DNA of 64,000 bases from Heterohyrax brucei (Eukaryota > Chordata > Mammalia > Hyracoidea > Procaviidae): NCBI GenBank assembly GCA_028571685.1, contig CM053154.1, forward strand, positions 8,655,501-8,719,500, written 5' to 3'. Position 1 is the first letter of the stretch. The number at the start of each line of letters is the position of its first letter. Below, piece by piece: positions 10,165 to 20,905 of the stretch. The position numbers and the translations under genes are program-made. The notes beneath the pieces were generated by a model. It saw only the letters and a program-made list of their open reading frames with translations, was not told the DNA's origin and searched no databases.

Positions 10165-11435
10165 GACCCAGTGACTTCCTTTGAGGAGAAGGGTGTCTAT
10201 TAGTGCCAAATGCTGCCAAGAGGCCAAGCAAAATAAGGACCGCAAGTGCACACAGGGGTCACTTGGGGGACATTCAGTGTCCTTGGACTGAGGGCTGGTG
10301 GCCACTCGGGCTGAATTTGCTCAGCTTTTAGACCCATTCAGGGGGAGTGTCTGTCTTCTTATAGCCTTCTAGTTTCCAGTGGACTTTCACATACATGACG
10401 CGGGTCCTGACTCCTCAGGGACAGCAGAGAGGCCAGTTACTGAACGTAGCTTGACAATGCTGACGAAAGGAGAGTATGCTCTGCTCTTCAGGGTTTCCTG
10501 CTGGGCCGAGATCATCCTGGGCAGGTGCCGGGGAGCTTGCCTCGGCCGCCTGGCTACTCTGCCTCACCTCTCCGGTTGGCGCTCTGGGCTGGCGTCCTGC
10601 GGATGCTTCTGAAGGTGTCCAGGCTGGCTGTGGAGCAAGTGTATCTTTCTCAAGGCCTTTTGAGTTCAGCCACAGAGCGCTGCCAATCTGAGGCATCTTT
10701 ACAAAGGGTGTTCATTTTTTCAGGCTTGGATCAGAGCCAGTTCTGTTATCTGGAGAGAGGTCTGAGCTCGGAGTCTCCGAAACAAAGCACCACCTGCAAA
10801 CAGCTTTCAAACCCTCCTTCAAGCCTGGCTCTCGTTCCCTAGCCCTGGAATCCTTGTTTCCAGGTGGAATGGAATTTCCATGGAAGAAGGTATTTTTAGG
10901 ATAACACTGAGTGGGTGTTTTTTTTTTTTAAGTACTATTTCTCACTCTTAAAAATTCTCTAGGTAACAGGGCTATTAGCATTGCTTTTTTAGAATTCAGG
11001 GGGCTGAGCCAGGGGCAATTAGAACAGTCACTTAGAGGTTCCACGCAGGCTCTGAGAATGGAGTGCTAATGGCCATCAGTTCTAAGTGGAAGTGGTTCTG
11101 TGTCCACAGGAGGAGGAAGAGGGAGGGGGACAGCTCTGTCTGCCTGTGCTCCAGGCTGGAAGTGGGGACCAAAACACAGAGATGGCAGGGAGGGACCCTA
11201 GACCTTCAAAACCAGTCCCAACACATAGGCCCCTGCAAAGTGCCTGGGATATTATCAAGCGCTGGCTTCTGGTACATTCCCAGCAGTGGCTGGGAAGGGA
11301 AACTTGAGTGTGACACACGCCCCCTCCATCCTTAGAAAAACCACTCAAAAGCCTTGACAGACAGACTGAGGTCCAAATTGCCGACTTCTACAGAGGTGGA
11401 GGCTTCAACCTCGGAAGAATGAACTGTGGGGTCCC
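10165..11435. other. Unique sequence, no gene recognised
   Basis: Low-repeat stretch. Short frames of 70-105 codons overlap in several phases at 10379-10842 and 11063-11348 without domains or convincing splice flanks. 10870-10995 is AT-rich and could be conserved noncoding DNA. Confidence 0.4.
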
Positions 11436-11439
11436 TTGA

Positions 11440-11600
11440 CTCACAAGGGTGAGGCTTGGATTTAACCCAGGACTTCCGACTTGAAATCACATGGGACTTT
11501 GCCTCAACCAATCATAGGTATCAGGGCTGGGGAAGTATTCCTTCTGTTTGGGCCTCAGTTTTCCTACTGGTAAAGTGGGCTTGTTGGATGGGCTCAGTGA
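11440..11600 (+). mobile_element. MIR SINE relic
   Basis: 'ttgggcctcagttttcctac' with 'gtaaagtgggcttgttgg' matches the MIR 3' part. Confidence 0.6.
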
Positions 11601-11847
11601 ATGATTCTAACATAGATCACTGCCTTGCAGCAAGGTGGTGTCCCTGCACATGGCAAGGGTCTTGGGTTGTGGTTAAGCCCCTGGAACTGGGGTCTCACTG
11701 TTTGTGCACAAACCCGGTCTCTGTGGTCCACTGTGCCAGGGGCAGATTCCTGAATCTCTCTGGGTGACATGACTGACTGTGTCTTTTTCTCTTTGAGTGA
11801 TTGTTAGAATTAAGGAAGATAATCCACAGAGAGGGTTTAGACAGCAA

Positions 11848-12030
11848 GTCTGGAATCCCAGAGTTGAAAAAACAGCTAAGCTCCTGACTACTAAACAAAA
11901 GGTTAGTGGTTCAAAGCCATCCAGAGACACTTTGGAAGAAAGGCTTGGTGACCGGCTGTCCTACGATGCTCACGCGCGGTCACCATGGATTGGGACTCAT
12001 TGGACAGCAGCCACCAACAAGTCAAGGTAG
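11848..12030 (+). mobile_element. AfroSINE copy, diverged
   Basis: 'ctaaacaaaaggttagtggt' (tRNA-like part) and 'ggattgggactcattggaca' (tail). The middle is of the 'gaaaggcttggtgacc' subtype. Confidence 0.72.
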
Positions 12031-12349
12031 CACTGTTTGTCAGTGTCTCTGGGGAGCTGAGTGGATGTGAGAAAGGACCCTGAGGTTTCTTCTCCTAAAG
12101 AGACAGTGAGCATCTGGGAGGCAGGGATGACCCAGCAATGCTCTGCCTTGTTGACTGTCCTCATCGGAGCGTTGGCCTCAGACAGAATCTCAGCGAACGC
12201 TTGCTGAGTGAAGATTTGTCTAGGCCAGAGCCCCAGCGGAGCTCTGATGTGGGCGCTAGCAGCCATCCCTCTCTCTGGTTACCTCCAGCCAGACAATCTT
12301 TTGACCCCCACTAGCTGACCCCTAGGAGAAAAGATGTGACAAGCTACTT

Positions 12350-12520
12350 TCTTAAAAATGACAACCTTGAAAGCCTTATGGGACAACTCTTCTCCTATAG
12401 GGCCACTGTGACTTGGAATTGACTCAGTGGCAACCGTTTGGCTTTATGGGGCAGTTCTACTCGATAACATGTGGCTATTGCCATGAGTCAGAATTAACTG
12501 GACATTAACTGATCTGTGTT
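12350..12520 (+). mobile_element. AfroSINE 3' fragments
   Basis: Two tail-containing pieces in succession: 'gacttggaattgactcagtg' and 'tgagtcagaattaactggac'. Both lack heads, so this is either a tandem duplication or two 5'-truncated insertions. Confidence 0.68.
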
Positions 12521-13110
12521 TTGACCCCACTGAGACATTGAGGTCCTTGTTTCACTGGCCCTCAATCATAACCAGCCTGAGTCATTATTGTTACTGCCCT
12601 GAGTATACAATCAACCTACCTTTCTTCTATGCACTGCACTCTGAAGGAGGACACACACCACCCTGCCCATCTCCCTCGGAAGTCCTGACCCTGACCTTGA
12701 CCCTCAGAGGGGCCTTAACTTGGCCTAGTCTTCCTGCCACCTATGCCCCGACAAGGTTTAATGCTCCCACCTTCCCCTTGGCAAATTCCCAGCACCTGCT
12801 CCTCACCCCCATCATCTGCTGTGAGAAAATTAAAGCAACCCAAGGGAATGGCTGGAAGAGGCCTCATGATGCCGAAGGGAAGAGCTGCTCACTGCAGAAG
12901 AAAGACCTGACCCTCCGGTCTCCTGCAGATCACAGCCTACAAACCTCTAGGAGGCAGTTTTGCCCTGTCACATGGTGTCACCTTGAGGTGGAATCGCCTG
13001 AACAGCCTCTAGCAGTGTTTGTCCATACCCTGTCTTCCGTCCTCTTACTGTCGACAGACTGCCTGTGAACCCGGCTCAGGTGCCATCCCACAGCCTCTCA
13101 CTTGCTCAAA
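12521..13110. other. Unique sequence with a long chance frame
   Basis: A 176-codon plus frame (12538-13068) starts at a non-ATG codon, has no recognisable domain and no splice flanks. Not called as a gene. Confidence 0.35.
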
Positions 13111-13111
13111 T

Positions 13112-13378
13112 GCTAAACCAAACCCATTGCCACTGAGTCAATTCTGACTCACAGTGACCCTATAGGACAGAGTAGAACTGCCCCCTGGGAAGTCCAAGGC
13201 TGTGATCTGTACAAAAACCTTTGTTAAGATGTTACATTTGAGTGTGTCTTTAACGCAAAGACAACTGGGTGTTTAATATTCCTGATCCTGCCTGCCCTGT
13301 AATCCTCTGGCAGAGTGTGTGGTAGATTCAAACATTTGAGCTATCAGCTGAGCCCATAACATTATGTCACAGGGTTTG
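13112..13378 (-). mobile_element. AfroSINE copy interrupted by a 74-bp foreign segment
   Basis: 13112-13212 is a normal reverse SINE from tail to 'ggctgtgatctgtac'. 13318-13378 continues with 'gtggtagattcaaacatttg' to the head. The intervening DNA is not SINE and contains the segment 13223-13296, which is paralogous to 14846-14919. Confidence 0.72.
13223..13296 (+). repeat. 74-bp paralogous segment, copy A
   Basis: Ungapped alignment to 14846-14919 gives 56 identities in 74 positions by hand count, ending in a shared 'ctgcctgcc'. Of 18 differences 13 are transitions, as expected for decayed homologous DNA. It lies between the two parts of a SINE. Confidence 0.7.
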
Positions 13379-13457
13379 TGCTAAAAGAAACTGCTCCAAC
13401 AAATTCCCTTTCCTACAGCACCAAGCTATTCGCTCTCTCTAAGCTCGTTCCATAAGA

Positions 13458-13612
13458 CCTGATAAGGGGATCATTAAGGGCTATGGCTGTTAACCAAAAA
13501 GTCAGCAGTTCGAAACCACAGGGTGCTTCTTGGAAACTCTATGGGGCAGTTCTACTTTGTCCTACAGGGTTGCTATGAATCAGAATTGACTCAACAGTGT
13601 GGTTGTTTCTTT
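13458..13612 (+). mobile_element. AfroSINE copy
   Basis: Forward copy: 'ggctatggctgttaaccaaa', 'cagcagttcgaaaccaca', 'tgaatcagaattgactcaac'. B-box GTTCGAAAC is nearly intact. Confidence 0.9.
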
Positions 13613-13811
13613 TTTGCGTTCCTTCCCATCAGCATCAAACATGCGATCATTTCTTCTAAACCAAACTCTCATGTCTCTAATGCTCCTACAGTGACAACAC
13701 CATTTCTCTCTTCTTCACAGCTAGCCCTTGAAAACGTAGTCGGTAACCAGCTCTCTCCAGTTTCTCTCCTTCGTTGATTTATTTCTTCTTTTCAGTTTTT
13801 GTTACTGGCAT

Positions 13812-13974
13812 AAAAAAATGTGTTGCCGTCGAGTTGATTCCAACTCACAGTGACACTATAGGACAGAGTAGAACTGCTCCACAGAGTTTCCAAGGAATGC
13901 CTGGAAGATTTGACCCGCTGACTTTTTGGTTAGGAGACATAACACTTAACCACTACACCACCAGGGTTTCTGTT
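13812..13974 (-). mobile_element. AfroSINE copy
   Basis: Full-length reverse copy: 'gccgtcgagttgattccaac' through 'ctacaccaccagggtttc'. One of the better preserved copies. Confidence 0.93.
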
Positions 13975-14364
13975 ATTAACGTACTGCATGCTTCAGTCAT
14001 GGATCTGGCTTCTTGCTGCTGCCTCTGGAAGAAATCTCCTCGAAGGCAGGGATTTGGGTCTGGTTATCTTCCCTGCCGACTCCTTCGTACCCAGAACAGG
14101 GCTGGCACGGAGTAGGACTACAGACTGTGTTTTGAAAGGATGCACAGATGATTTGGTGTGCCATAAAATCCCTTTCCCATACACCCATGAGTGATTTCAT
14201 TGGATTTTCCCCAAACTGGTCTCACTGTACAGAGGAAGGGATGAAAGCAGAGGGGGTTGTTGAGGCTTCCTTGTGGTCCCTGGTCAGGCTGGTGGTGGAT
14301 CCGCCCCTGACTCCAGAATCTCTGACCTAGTCCAGCATTCCCTCCTTTACCCTATGTTCCTGCT

Positions 14365-14562
14365 GTGAGCTATGAAGTCAATGCCAACTCATGGTGAACC
14401 CATGTGACACAGTAGAACTGCACCGTAGGGTTGGGTTTGGGGCCATAGTCTTCATAAAAGTGCATCACTGGGCCTTTATCCTTCAGAGTGGCTGGCGCAG
14501 GCTTGAACTCCCAAATCTTTTGGCTGACGGCCTTGTGCTTAACCATTGTACTTCCCAGCAAT
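14365..14562 (-). mobile_element. AfroSINE copy, long subtype
   Basis: 'atgaagtcaatgccaactca' (tail) and 'gcttgaactcccaaatcttt' (body), with the extra central block of the long subtype. Confidence 0.78.
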
Positions 14563-14825
14563 TCTTCCTTTTCTGCAGAGCCACCAGCAAAGAACCTTCC
14601 CTTCCTTTTCCTTCCCTTCTGATGGGAGGGGCTTCCTGTCCTCCAAATTTGCTGATGAAGTAAGAATGAGTGTGAAGAGAACCCAGGATCAACTGGGAGG
14701 TGACCTGCATGAACCCCACTACCCAGTGCCTCAGTGACTCCCCCTCTCCCACCCCCACCTTCAGGGCTGACTCAGCACCTCCCTTTCCATCACCCTCCCC
14801 ACCCCACCTCCTCACTGAAGAAAAC

Positions 14826-15115
14826 ATCAATTGCATCTTGTATTGGTTAAAATGCTACATTTAGGGGCGTAATTAATTTAAAGGCAATTAGGTATTCAAT
14901 ATTCCTTATTCTGCCTGCCAGTAGGAATTAATAGAAAAGCTTTCAATCAGGAACAAATGCAAAACAATCTCTGCCCTGAAGATAATCAATACCACACAGC
15001 AAAGTGTTCTTCTGTCTTCTGGAGCCTGTTCATTCCTGATGCTTTCAAAGCCAGACAGGAGTGTTCTCTCGTCTTCACAGTCCTTATAGGTTTGAAAAGA
15101 CACCAAAACCTCCAT
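14826..15115. other. AT-rich low-repeat block (possible conserved noncoding element)
   Basis: Contains homeodomain-like TAATTA/ATTAAT cores ('cgtaattaatttaaagg') and no SINE or LINE signature. It includes copy B of the 74-bp paralogous pair. Coding frames are short. Conservation cannot be measured here. Confidence 0.35.
14846..14919 (+). repeat. 74-bp paralogous segment, copy B
   Basis: Same length as copy A at 13223-13296 with no gaps needed. Copy B lies in AT-rich unique-looking DNA, so B may be the source and A the derivative; direction is inferred. Confidence 0.7.
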
Positions 15116-15459
15116 GGCATTATTTGAAGGTCCTTCTCTATGCTGTGGTTCCACGGTCTCAGGAACGTTCCCAGGATACCCTGACCGGTGGGAAAGAGGT
15201 GCCTGAGATTCCTGTTATAAGGACATGAGTCGTTGCCTTCCCAGGCCTCCCAGCCAGATATTCTGGGGCTACAACAGAGAGCAGGGGAGTATGACACACT
15301 CAGCCACTTCACTCAGGCAGGTGGTGAGTGAGGGATCATATTCTCCACCTCCATGTGGAAGGCCCAGCACCCCAAAGCACAGCCACCACCTGTCTGTCCA
15401 AGGAAGGGTGCGTGGGACTGGGATGACGAGCAGGTCTCAGGGCAGCTTGCAGGCTAAGA

Positions 15460-15655
15460 CCGACCATGAAGGAAGGCTCGATAACCTACGTCTGAAAATC
15501 AGCCATCGAAAGACGTACTGATGACGGTGCTGTGATCCGCAGCGCACCGCGGGCGTGGTGTGGGAGGCCCAGGCAGCACCTTGTTCCGTGGTGCACGGGG
15601 TCCTCCTGAGTCAAGAGCTGACTCCACTCAGCTAAAAGCAACTACCATGCCCCTT
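15460..15655 (+). mobile_element. SINE/RTE-tail composite, diverged
   Basis: 'acgtctgaaaatcagccatc' parallels 'atctgaaaatcagccagt' at 27544. The rest aligns loosely with the BovB-type 3' tail. Confidence 0.5.
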
Positions 15656-15761
15656 GATGGCACAGCCTGGGAGTCCCCGACCTGGGAGTTCCTGAGACCC
15701 TGTGGACGTGGCATCCTCCAGATGGTGGTGGACGTGTGAAGAGCTATACTCTTCCCTTTGT

Positions 15762-15920
15762 GTGTTGCGGTATAGTGGTTAAACGCTATGGCTTCGAACC
15801 AAAAGATCAGCAGTTCAAATCCACCGGTGCTCCTTGGAAACTCTGTGGAGCAGTTCTACTCTGTCCTGTAGGGTCACCATGAGTCGGAATCGACTCAACA
15901 GCAACGGCTTCAGATTTTCC
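15762..15920 (+). mobile_element. AfroSINE copy
   Basis: Forward copy: 'cggtatagtggttaaacgct' (A-box region), 'cagcagttcaaatccaccgg' (B-box region), 'gagtcggaatcgactcaaca' (tail). Confidence 0.93.
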
Positions 15921-15997
15921 ACATTGTACTAACTCTATGTTTTTCCTTTAACTTCGGCAAGAAGTTTTGAAATTCATCAGTGTCCTTCACAGGAATG

Positions 15998-16069
15998 TTC
16001 CTTTCCTTCCTTCCTTTCTTTCTCTCTCTCTCTCTTTCTCTCTTTCTTTCCTTCTTTCTTTCTTTCTGT
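15998..16069 (+). repeat. Polypyrimidine simple repeat (TTCC/TTTC/TC)n
   Basis: About 70 bp of pure pyrimidine strand, mirror-like in places. Such tracts can form triplex DNA. Confidence 0.9.
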
Positions 16070-16213
16070 GACTGAAGGAAAATGTGCATTCCCACACGAA
16101 TTAGCACGCCCACCTACACGTAGCTCCCACTGCTCTCCCATCCCGGTGACAGCACACTCTTCCTCTCAGCTCCGTACATGTCTTATCTTCCCAACAATCT
16201 CCTATCCCCTCCT

Positions 16214-16703
16214 GTCATGGATTGAATTGTTTCTCCCCAAAATATGTGTGGCCGTGTGGCTGCGCCATGATTCTCCTATGGTGCATGTTAAAGGATTAGG
16301 GTGGGACTGTAAATCCCTTCATAGGAGTACCTCCCTGCTCCACTGTATAGGGAGTTTCCCCAGAGTGTGGCTTGTCCCATGCTTAACCCTTTCATCCTAC
16401 AAAAGATAAAAGGAAAGGGAAGCAAGCAGAGAATTGGGAACCTCACACCATCAAGAAAGCAGCACCAGGAGAAGATCCTGTCCTTCAGACCTGAGGTTCC
16501 TGCTCCAAGATGCTCCCTGGACAAAGATTGATGTAATACCAGGCTTTCCTCCAGATCCAACAAGGGGGAAGGCCTTCCCCTGGAGCAGACACCCTGAATA
16601 TGGACTTGTAGCCTATCAGATTGTGTAAGAATAAACCTTCGTTTGTTAAAGCCATCCACTCTGTGGCATTTCTGTTAGAGCAGCACTAGCTGACTAAAAC
16701 ACT
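16214..16703 (+). mobile_element. MLT1-like LTR, full length
   Basis: Starts 'tgtcatggattgaattgttt' and ends 'gctgactaaaaca', giving TG...CA ends over about 490 bp. 'aagataaaaggaaagggaag' and 'agaataaaccttcgtttg' (AATAAA polyadenylation signal) mark the transcript end. Best preserved member of the family here and the reference for the copies at 2255, 2945 and 20135. Confidence 0.72.
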
Positions 16704-16704
16704 C

Positions 16705-17300
16705 CCCCTCCACCCACTCCCCTTCCTCCGGTAAGAGGTCAGCAGGACAACAGCCTGTAGATTCTTAGAACCATAAAGTGCACACGTAATATGGTCACTC
16801 TGTATTGCCAAGTTCAATCCATTCCTGTCTGAGAGTTAACCTCTATTATGATTTATGGACAGGGGCACCAGCAGCACCAAGGGCCATGCTCCCACGGGAA
16901 CTCCGAGGCCCGTGGACTACCAACTACGTTCCTTTAATGGAGATCTCAAGGTGAACCCCTTTTTATTCTTGTGTTGCCAGTGACACTCAACGTTGCCTCA
17001 CAGGAATGTTAAAAATAACTGATAGCATCCTCTTGGTTAAGTAGCCTCCGAGGATGAGACCCTCCTCCTGGCTCTACTCTTGTCTCCCTGCTTGCAATTA
17101 TTCTTCCTAGGTAAATAACCTGGATGGATAAACTCTCATCCCACTTCCCTCTTACCTCTTTGTTTGCAGTTACTTTTAAGGTCAGCTGCCCAGAGCTGTG
17201 CTAGCCAGAGACTTAGTGACTGCTGAATGACTCTATCCTATAATGAGTCCTGCCTAGGAACCAAAGAGCTCGTGCCAAGGAACTAAAAGATCACCAAGAT
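16705..17300. other. Unique or heavily decayed sequence
   Basis: No gene or repeat family recognised. Confidence 0.35.
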
Positions 17301-17304
17301 ACAT

Positions 17305-17472
17305 AACCAAAACCAGACCCACTGCTGTCAAGTCGATTCTGACTCCTAGAAATCCTATATGTCAGAGCAGAGCTGTCCTATATTTTCCAAGGAGCACTAG
17401 GCAGATTTGAACTGCTGATCTTTTTGGTTAAAAGAGGTAGCACTTAACCACTATATCACCACGGTTTCCCCA
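17305..17472 (-). mobile_element. AfroSINE copy
   Basis: Reverse copy: 'ctgctgtcaagtcgattctg' (tail), 'tattttccaaggagcactag' (body), 'atcaccacggtttcc' (head). Confidence 0.92.
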
Positions 17473-17566
17473 AGATACATAGCGAGACCTGATTTGGGAG
17501 TGAAGAGTCCAACCCCCATATTCATGCCAGATCTCAGCCCAGCGACTTTTTAAGATGCATATTAAT

Positions 17567-17586
17567 TACACATATTAATATGTGTA
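17567..17586. repeat. 20-bp perfect palindrome
   Basis: Self-complementary A/T-rich sequence, immediately followed by an AfroSINE tail fragment ('actcaacggcatttggcttt', about 17590-17620). Confidence 0.8.
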
Positions 17587-17624
17587 TCCAACTCAACGGC
17601 ATTTGGCTTTGGGTTGGCATTATT

Positions 17625-19045
17625 TCTCAGGAATTTAGTGAATATTTGTAACTTCCCCTTTCCTACTTGGTATAAAAACTTCTCACAGCCCTTTGTTTGG
17701 TGAGGCAGGACTTCAGAGGAATGTATCCCTCTGTCTTCTTGTGTACCAGTGCGTAATTAAGTATCTTGCTTCTCATCTCTCCCCTGTCTCAAAGATTGGC
17801 TGTTTGCTGCAGGTAGCACAAACTCTGCTTAGATTTGTGGTAACACAAGGAGCACCTCTGGGCCAGCTAGTGGCATCCTTCCCATCCTTCCCCCCTAGGG
17901 TTGACTCTGCCTCAGTTTCCCTTCTAACACGAGGACTAGAGTTGCCTGCTTAGCAAGAGCCCTGACCTGTCCGTCTCTGGCCAGGCCCCTCACAGGGCAG
18001 CATGGGAGCTCTGTGTAAGGGGACAGGGCACGTGGAACAAGTGCTTATTGTTGGATCCTGCTCTCCAAATCCCAGCCACCCAGTTTCCCATGTTCTCACC
18101 TTATTCTGCACTTAACATCCCCTGGGACTTGGGAGGGGGGAGCTCCTGCAGAGTGGCCTCAGTGGAATCGGAAGACTTTCTGTATGCTAATTGCTACAAC
18201 TGATCCTCAGATCTTGAGACTACAAGGCATTCAGGCTGCGGTGGGGGGGGGGGGGCGGGAAATGACAACCCAAAGAACATTCTGGAACAAAGGCATCATT
18301 TGCATTGGTCTTTTGGATCTGAGGATCCCTTTTCCACTGAAACCAATGTAATTTGTGTCCTGTCCAGCTTTGCCACTGACTAGTGAAACTGCAGGGGCAT
18401 GAAGGCCAGATGGAAATGTACTGTGCCTTCTGTTGGTTCATCAGGAATGCTGGTCACAAAGGCTGCTGAGTCTTGGAGGCTGTGGGAGTTTTGAAAGCTG
18501 ATGGAAAAAATGGCCACAGGAAAGCAGCTCTACAAGGGATGCATCAGACCTCTGGAGACACCTCTGCAGCCCTCCCTTGACCCTAGCAGGAAGAAAGAAA
18601 GGTTCAAGAACTTTCAAGTCAGAGCTGAATATAGGGTATCTATATGGTCCACTGAACTCGAGGGTGTTGGTGGAAGTGGCAAGGCCATGGTGCATCCTTG
18701 AGAGTGCTCCCATTATTCTGTTGATGGTACAGTGGGCTGAGGAGAGGAGTAGCTTTGCTTGGGCCAACAGACAGCAAAACAATCATCATAGAAGCTGAAG
18801 GGTATAATGTTTAATCTATGCAAGAGAATGACAATACAGAAAGCTCAAGTCATGGTGAGAAAATGTTTGTTTCCAGTTACAGGGAGTATTTTAGGGCTCC
18901 CCAAGCCCACTAGTTGCATCACACCCTTCCCTACACTCATCCCTCTTAGCTCCCAGTTCCTCTCAAGAGCCGAGCTGCTCCCTCTCGGGGCTTGACCTGA
19001 CGTGGATCTAACCCATACAGGAAAAGAGAGCCTCTTTCCAATGTG
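17625..19045. other. Unique sequence with a 13-G run
   Basis: No gene. 18243-18255 is a run of 13 G followed by CGGG. Several 60-110-codon frames overlap on both strands at 18441-18800, and none has a recognisable domain. Confidence 0.4.
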
Positions 19046-19049
19046 TTGG

Positions 19050-19247
19050 CTTCCTTTGGTGGTGCAAGTAGTTAGCACAAACTTGGCTGCTCACTGAGAC
19101 GCGGGATGTTTGAGTCCACCCTCTTAAGAAAGATCTGGCAACCTGTTTCCAGAAATTCAGCCACTGAAAACCCCATGGAACACGGTTCTACTGTAAAAAA
19201 GCGGACCCCCATGATTCAGAGTTCACTCAGTGGCACTGATTCTTCCT
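19050..19247 (+). mobile_element. AfroSINE copy, diverged long subtype
   Basis: 'ctttggtggtgcaagtagtt' (head), 'cagccactgaaaaccccatg' (body), 'gattcagagttcactcagtg' (tail). Confidence 0.75.
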
Positions 19248-19249
19248 GA

Positions 19250-19990
19250 TGTATTACAGTTGGGGAATCTGAGGTGGGTTTAGAAAAGGAAAGTGACCAC
19301 CACAGGCCACCCCGGCAGCAACTGGCAGATTAGGTACAAACTCAGGTTTGTGACTCCATGGAGTTTCCCTAAAATAGGGGCTGTCAGAGATTTGGGGTCA
19401 GCTCCCCTTGAATGTCCAGTGATGAATGTCCCATGGGTGCTCTGAGCACAGTGACCACACACTGCATCAGCATCAGCAATGCCTTAGACTGTGCCCAGGG
19501 TACTGTGGCTTCTACAAGTGGTTTGCAGGAAGGCTACACTTCTTCCCTGCAGTCCCCACACTGCTGTTTTCAGGGATCCAGGTCTGCGATTTCCCTCTTT
19601 GTTGGTGAAGGGAATAAGGAGGGAACAGCTATGATCACATGTTTGCTAATGACCATGCATTGACAGTCAGACAAGGGGCTTGTCTCCGAGAAACAATGCA
19701 TGTTGTGTCTCCTGGGGATTATGACTTCCCTCTGTGTGACAACAGTCATGGGAGGGCTGGCTGATGTCCCTCCAAGGTGTGGCATCCTCTCAGGGATTGG
19801 GCAGGAGTAGAGCTCTGTGCCGTGCCTCACATGCCTGGTGAAGGCTTTATTGCAAGGTTGAGAGGTGGCGTGGTCTGATGGGACAGTGGTTCCAACAACA
19901 GATTCCTGGTCCTGACTCCCAGAGCCCCTTCTGAAGAGTCTGTCTCCTTTATAACAGACTCCAAGGTTTTTGACCAGGCAGCAGCTGTCT
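19250..19990. other. Unique sequence, no gene recognised
   Basis: Overlapping short frames only, with no domain or splice pair that stands out. Confidence 0.35.
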
Positions 19991-19991
19991 T

Positions 19992-20108
19992 ACCCATCCA
20001 TCTGTCCATCTGTCTGTCCATCCATCCATCCACCCATCCATTTACCTACTCATCTATCCACTCCTTCATCCAATCAATGTAATTCTTGATGGAAAAATGA
20101 CTGTGAGA
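19992..20108 (+). repeat. (TCCA/TCTG)n tetranucleotide array, left part
   Basis: Tetranucleotide repeats 'catccatctgtccatctgtc' with variants, ending where the LTR-like fragment begins. Confidence 0.85.
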
Positions 20109-20119
20109 ATACATCATCC

Positions 20120-20326
20120 ATCCATCCCCCAGAACTATGTATAGAAATTGTCTGGGTTGTGATAACCAGTATTATGTAATTGCCCTCCGTTCTGTGATTT
20201 TCCTATGCTGTATGTTAAAGAGGACTAGCCAAAGCCAGTGGGCTGTAAATCTCTTTGTAAGGTCACCTCCCTGCTTTCTATCCACTTGTGGTATTTCTGT
20301 TAGAGCAGTGCTAGCTGTCTAAAACA
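20120..20326 (+). mobile_element. MLT1-like LTR fragment between tetranucleotide arrays
   Basis: 'gattttcctatgctgtatgt' and the end 'gtgctagctgtctaaaaca' match the LTR at 16214-16703, but the central part (about 250 bp) is missing. (TCCA)n arrays lie on both sides. Confidence 0.65.
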
Positions 20327-20885
20327 CCATGCATGCATGCATCCATCCATCCACCATCCCTCCACTCACCATCCCTCCATCCACCTGTCCGTCCATCTGT
20401 CCACCATCCATCCATCCATCCATCTGTCCACCCGTCTATCCATCCATTCATCCACCATCCATCCATCCATCATCCATCCACCTGTCCTTCCGTCTGTCCA
20501 CCATCCATCCATCCGTCCATCCACCCGTCTATCCATCCATTCATCCACCATACATCCATCCATCCACCATCCATCCACCATCCCTCCACTCACCATCCCT
20601 CCACTCACCATCCATCCCTCCATCTACCATCCGTCCATCCATCCACCATCCGTCCATCCATCCACCATCCCTCTGTCCACCCATCCCTCCGTCTGCCTGC
20701 CCGCCCGCCTGCCCGTCCACCCACCCGTCCATCCACCCACCCACCCACCCACTCCTTTATCCAACCATCCGTTTGTCCATCTGTCTATCCATCTGTATAT
20801 CTATCCACCCACTCCATCCAACCATCTATCCATCCACTCCTTCATCCATCCATCTATCTGTTGGTCCATCCATCTCTGTATCCAC
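20327..20885 (+). repeat. Large (CCAT)n tetranucleotide array
   Basis: About 550 bp built from CCAT, CCGT, CTGT and CACC units. All three forward frames are open because the unit lacks stops, producing apparent His/Pro/Ser/Ile proteins of up to 256 residues that are not genes. Likely length-variable. Confidence 0.93.
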
Positions 20886-20905
20886 CAGAATCTGCTATCC
20901 ACTGC

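Noticed and set aside
12538..13068. 176-codon plus frame
   Set aside because: Non-ATG start, no domain, no splice flanks and no neighbouring promoter.
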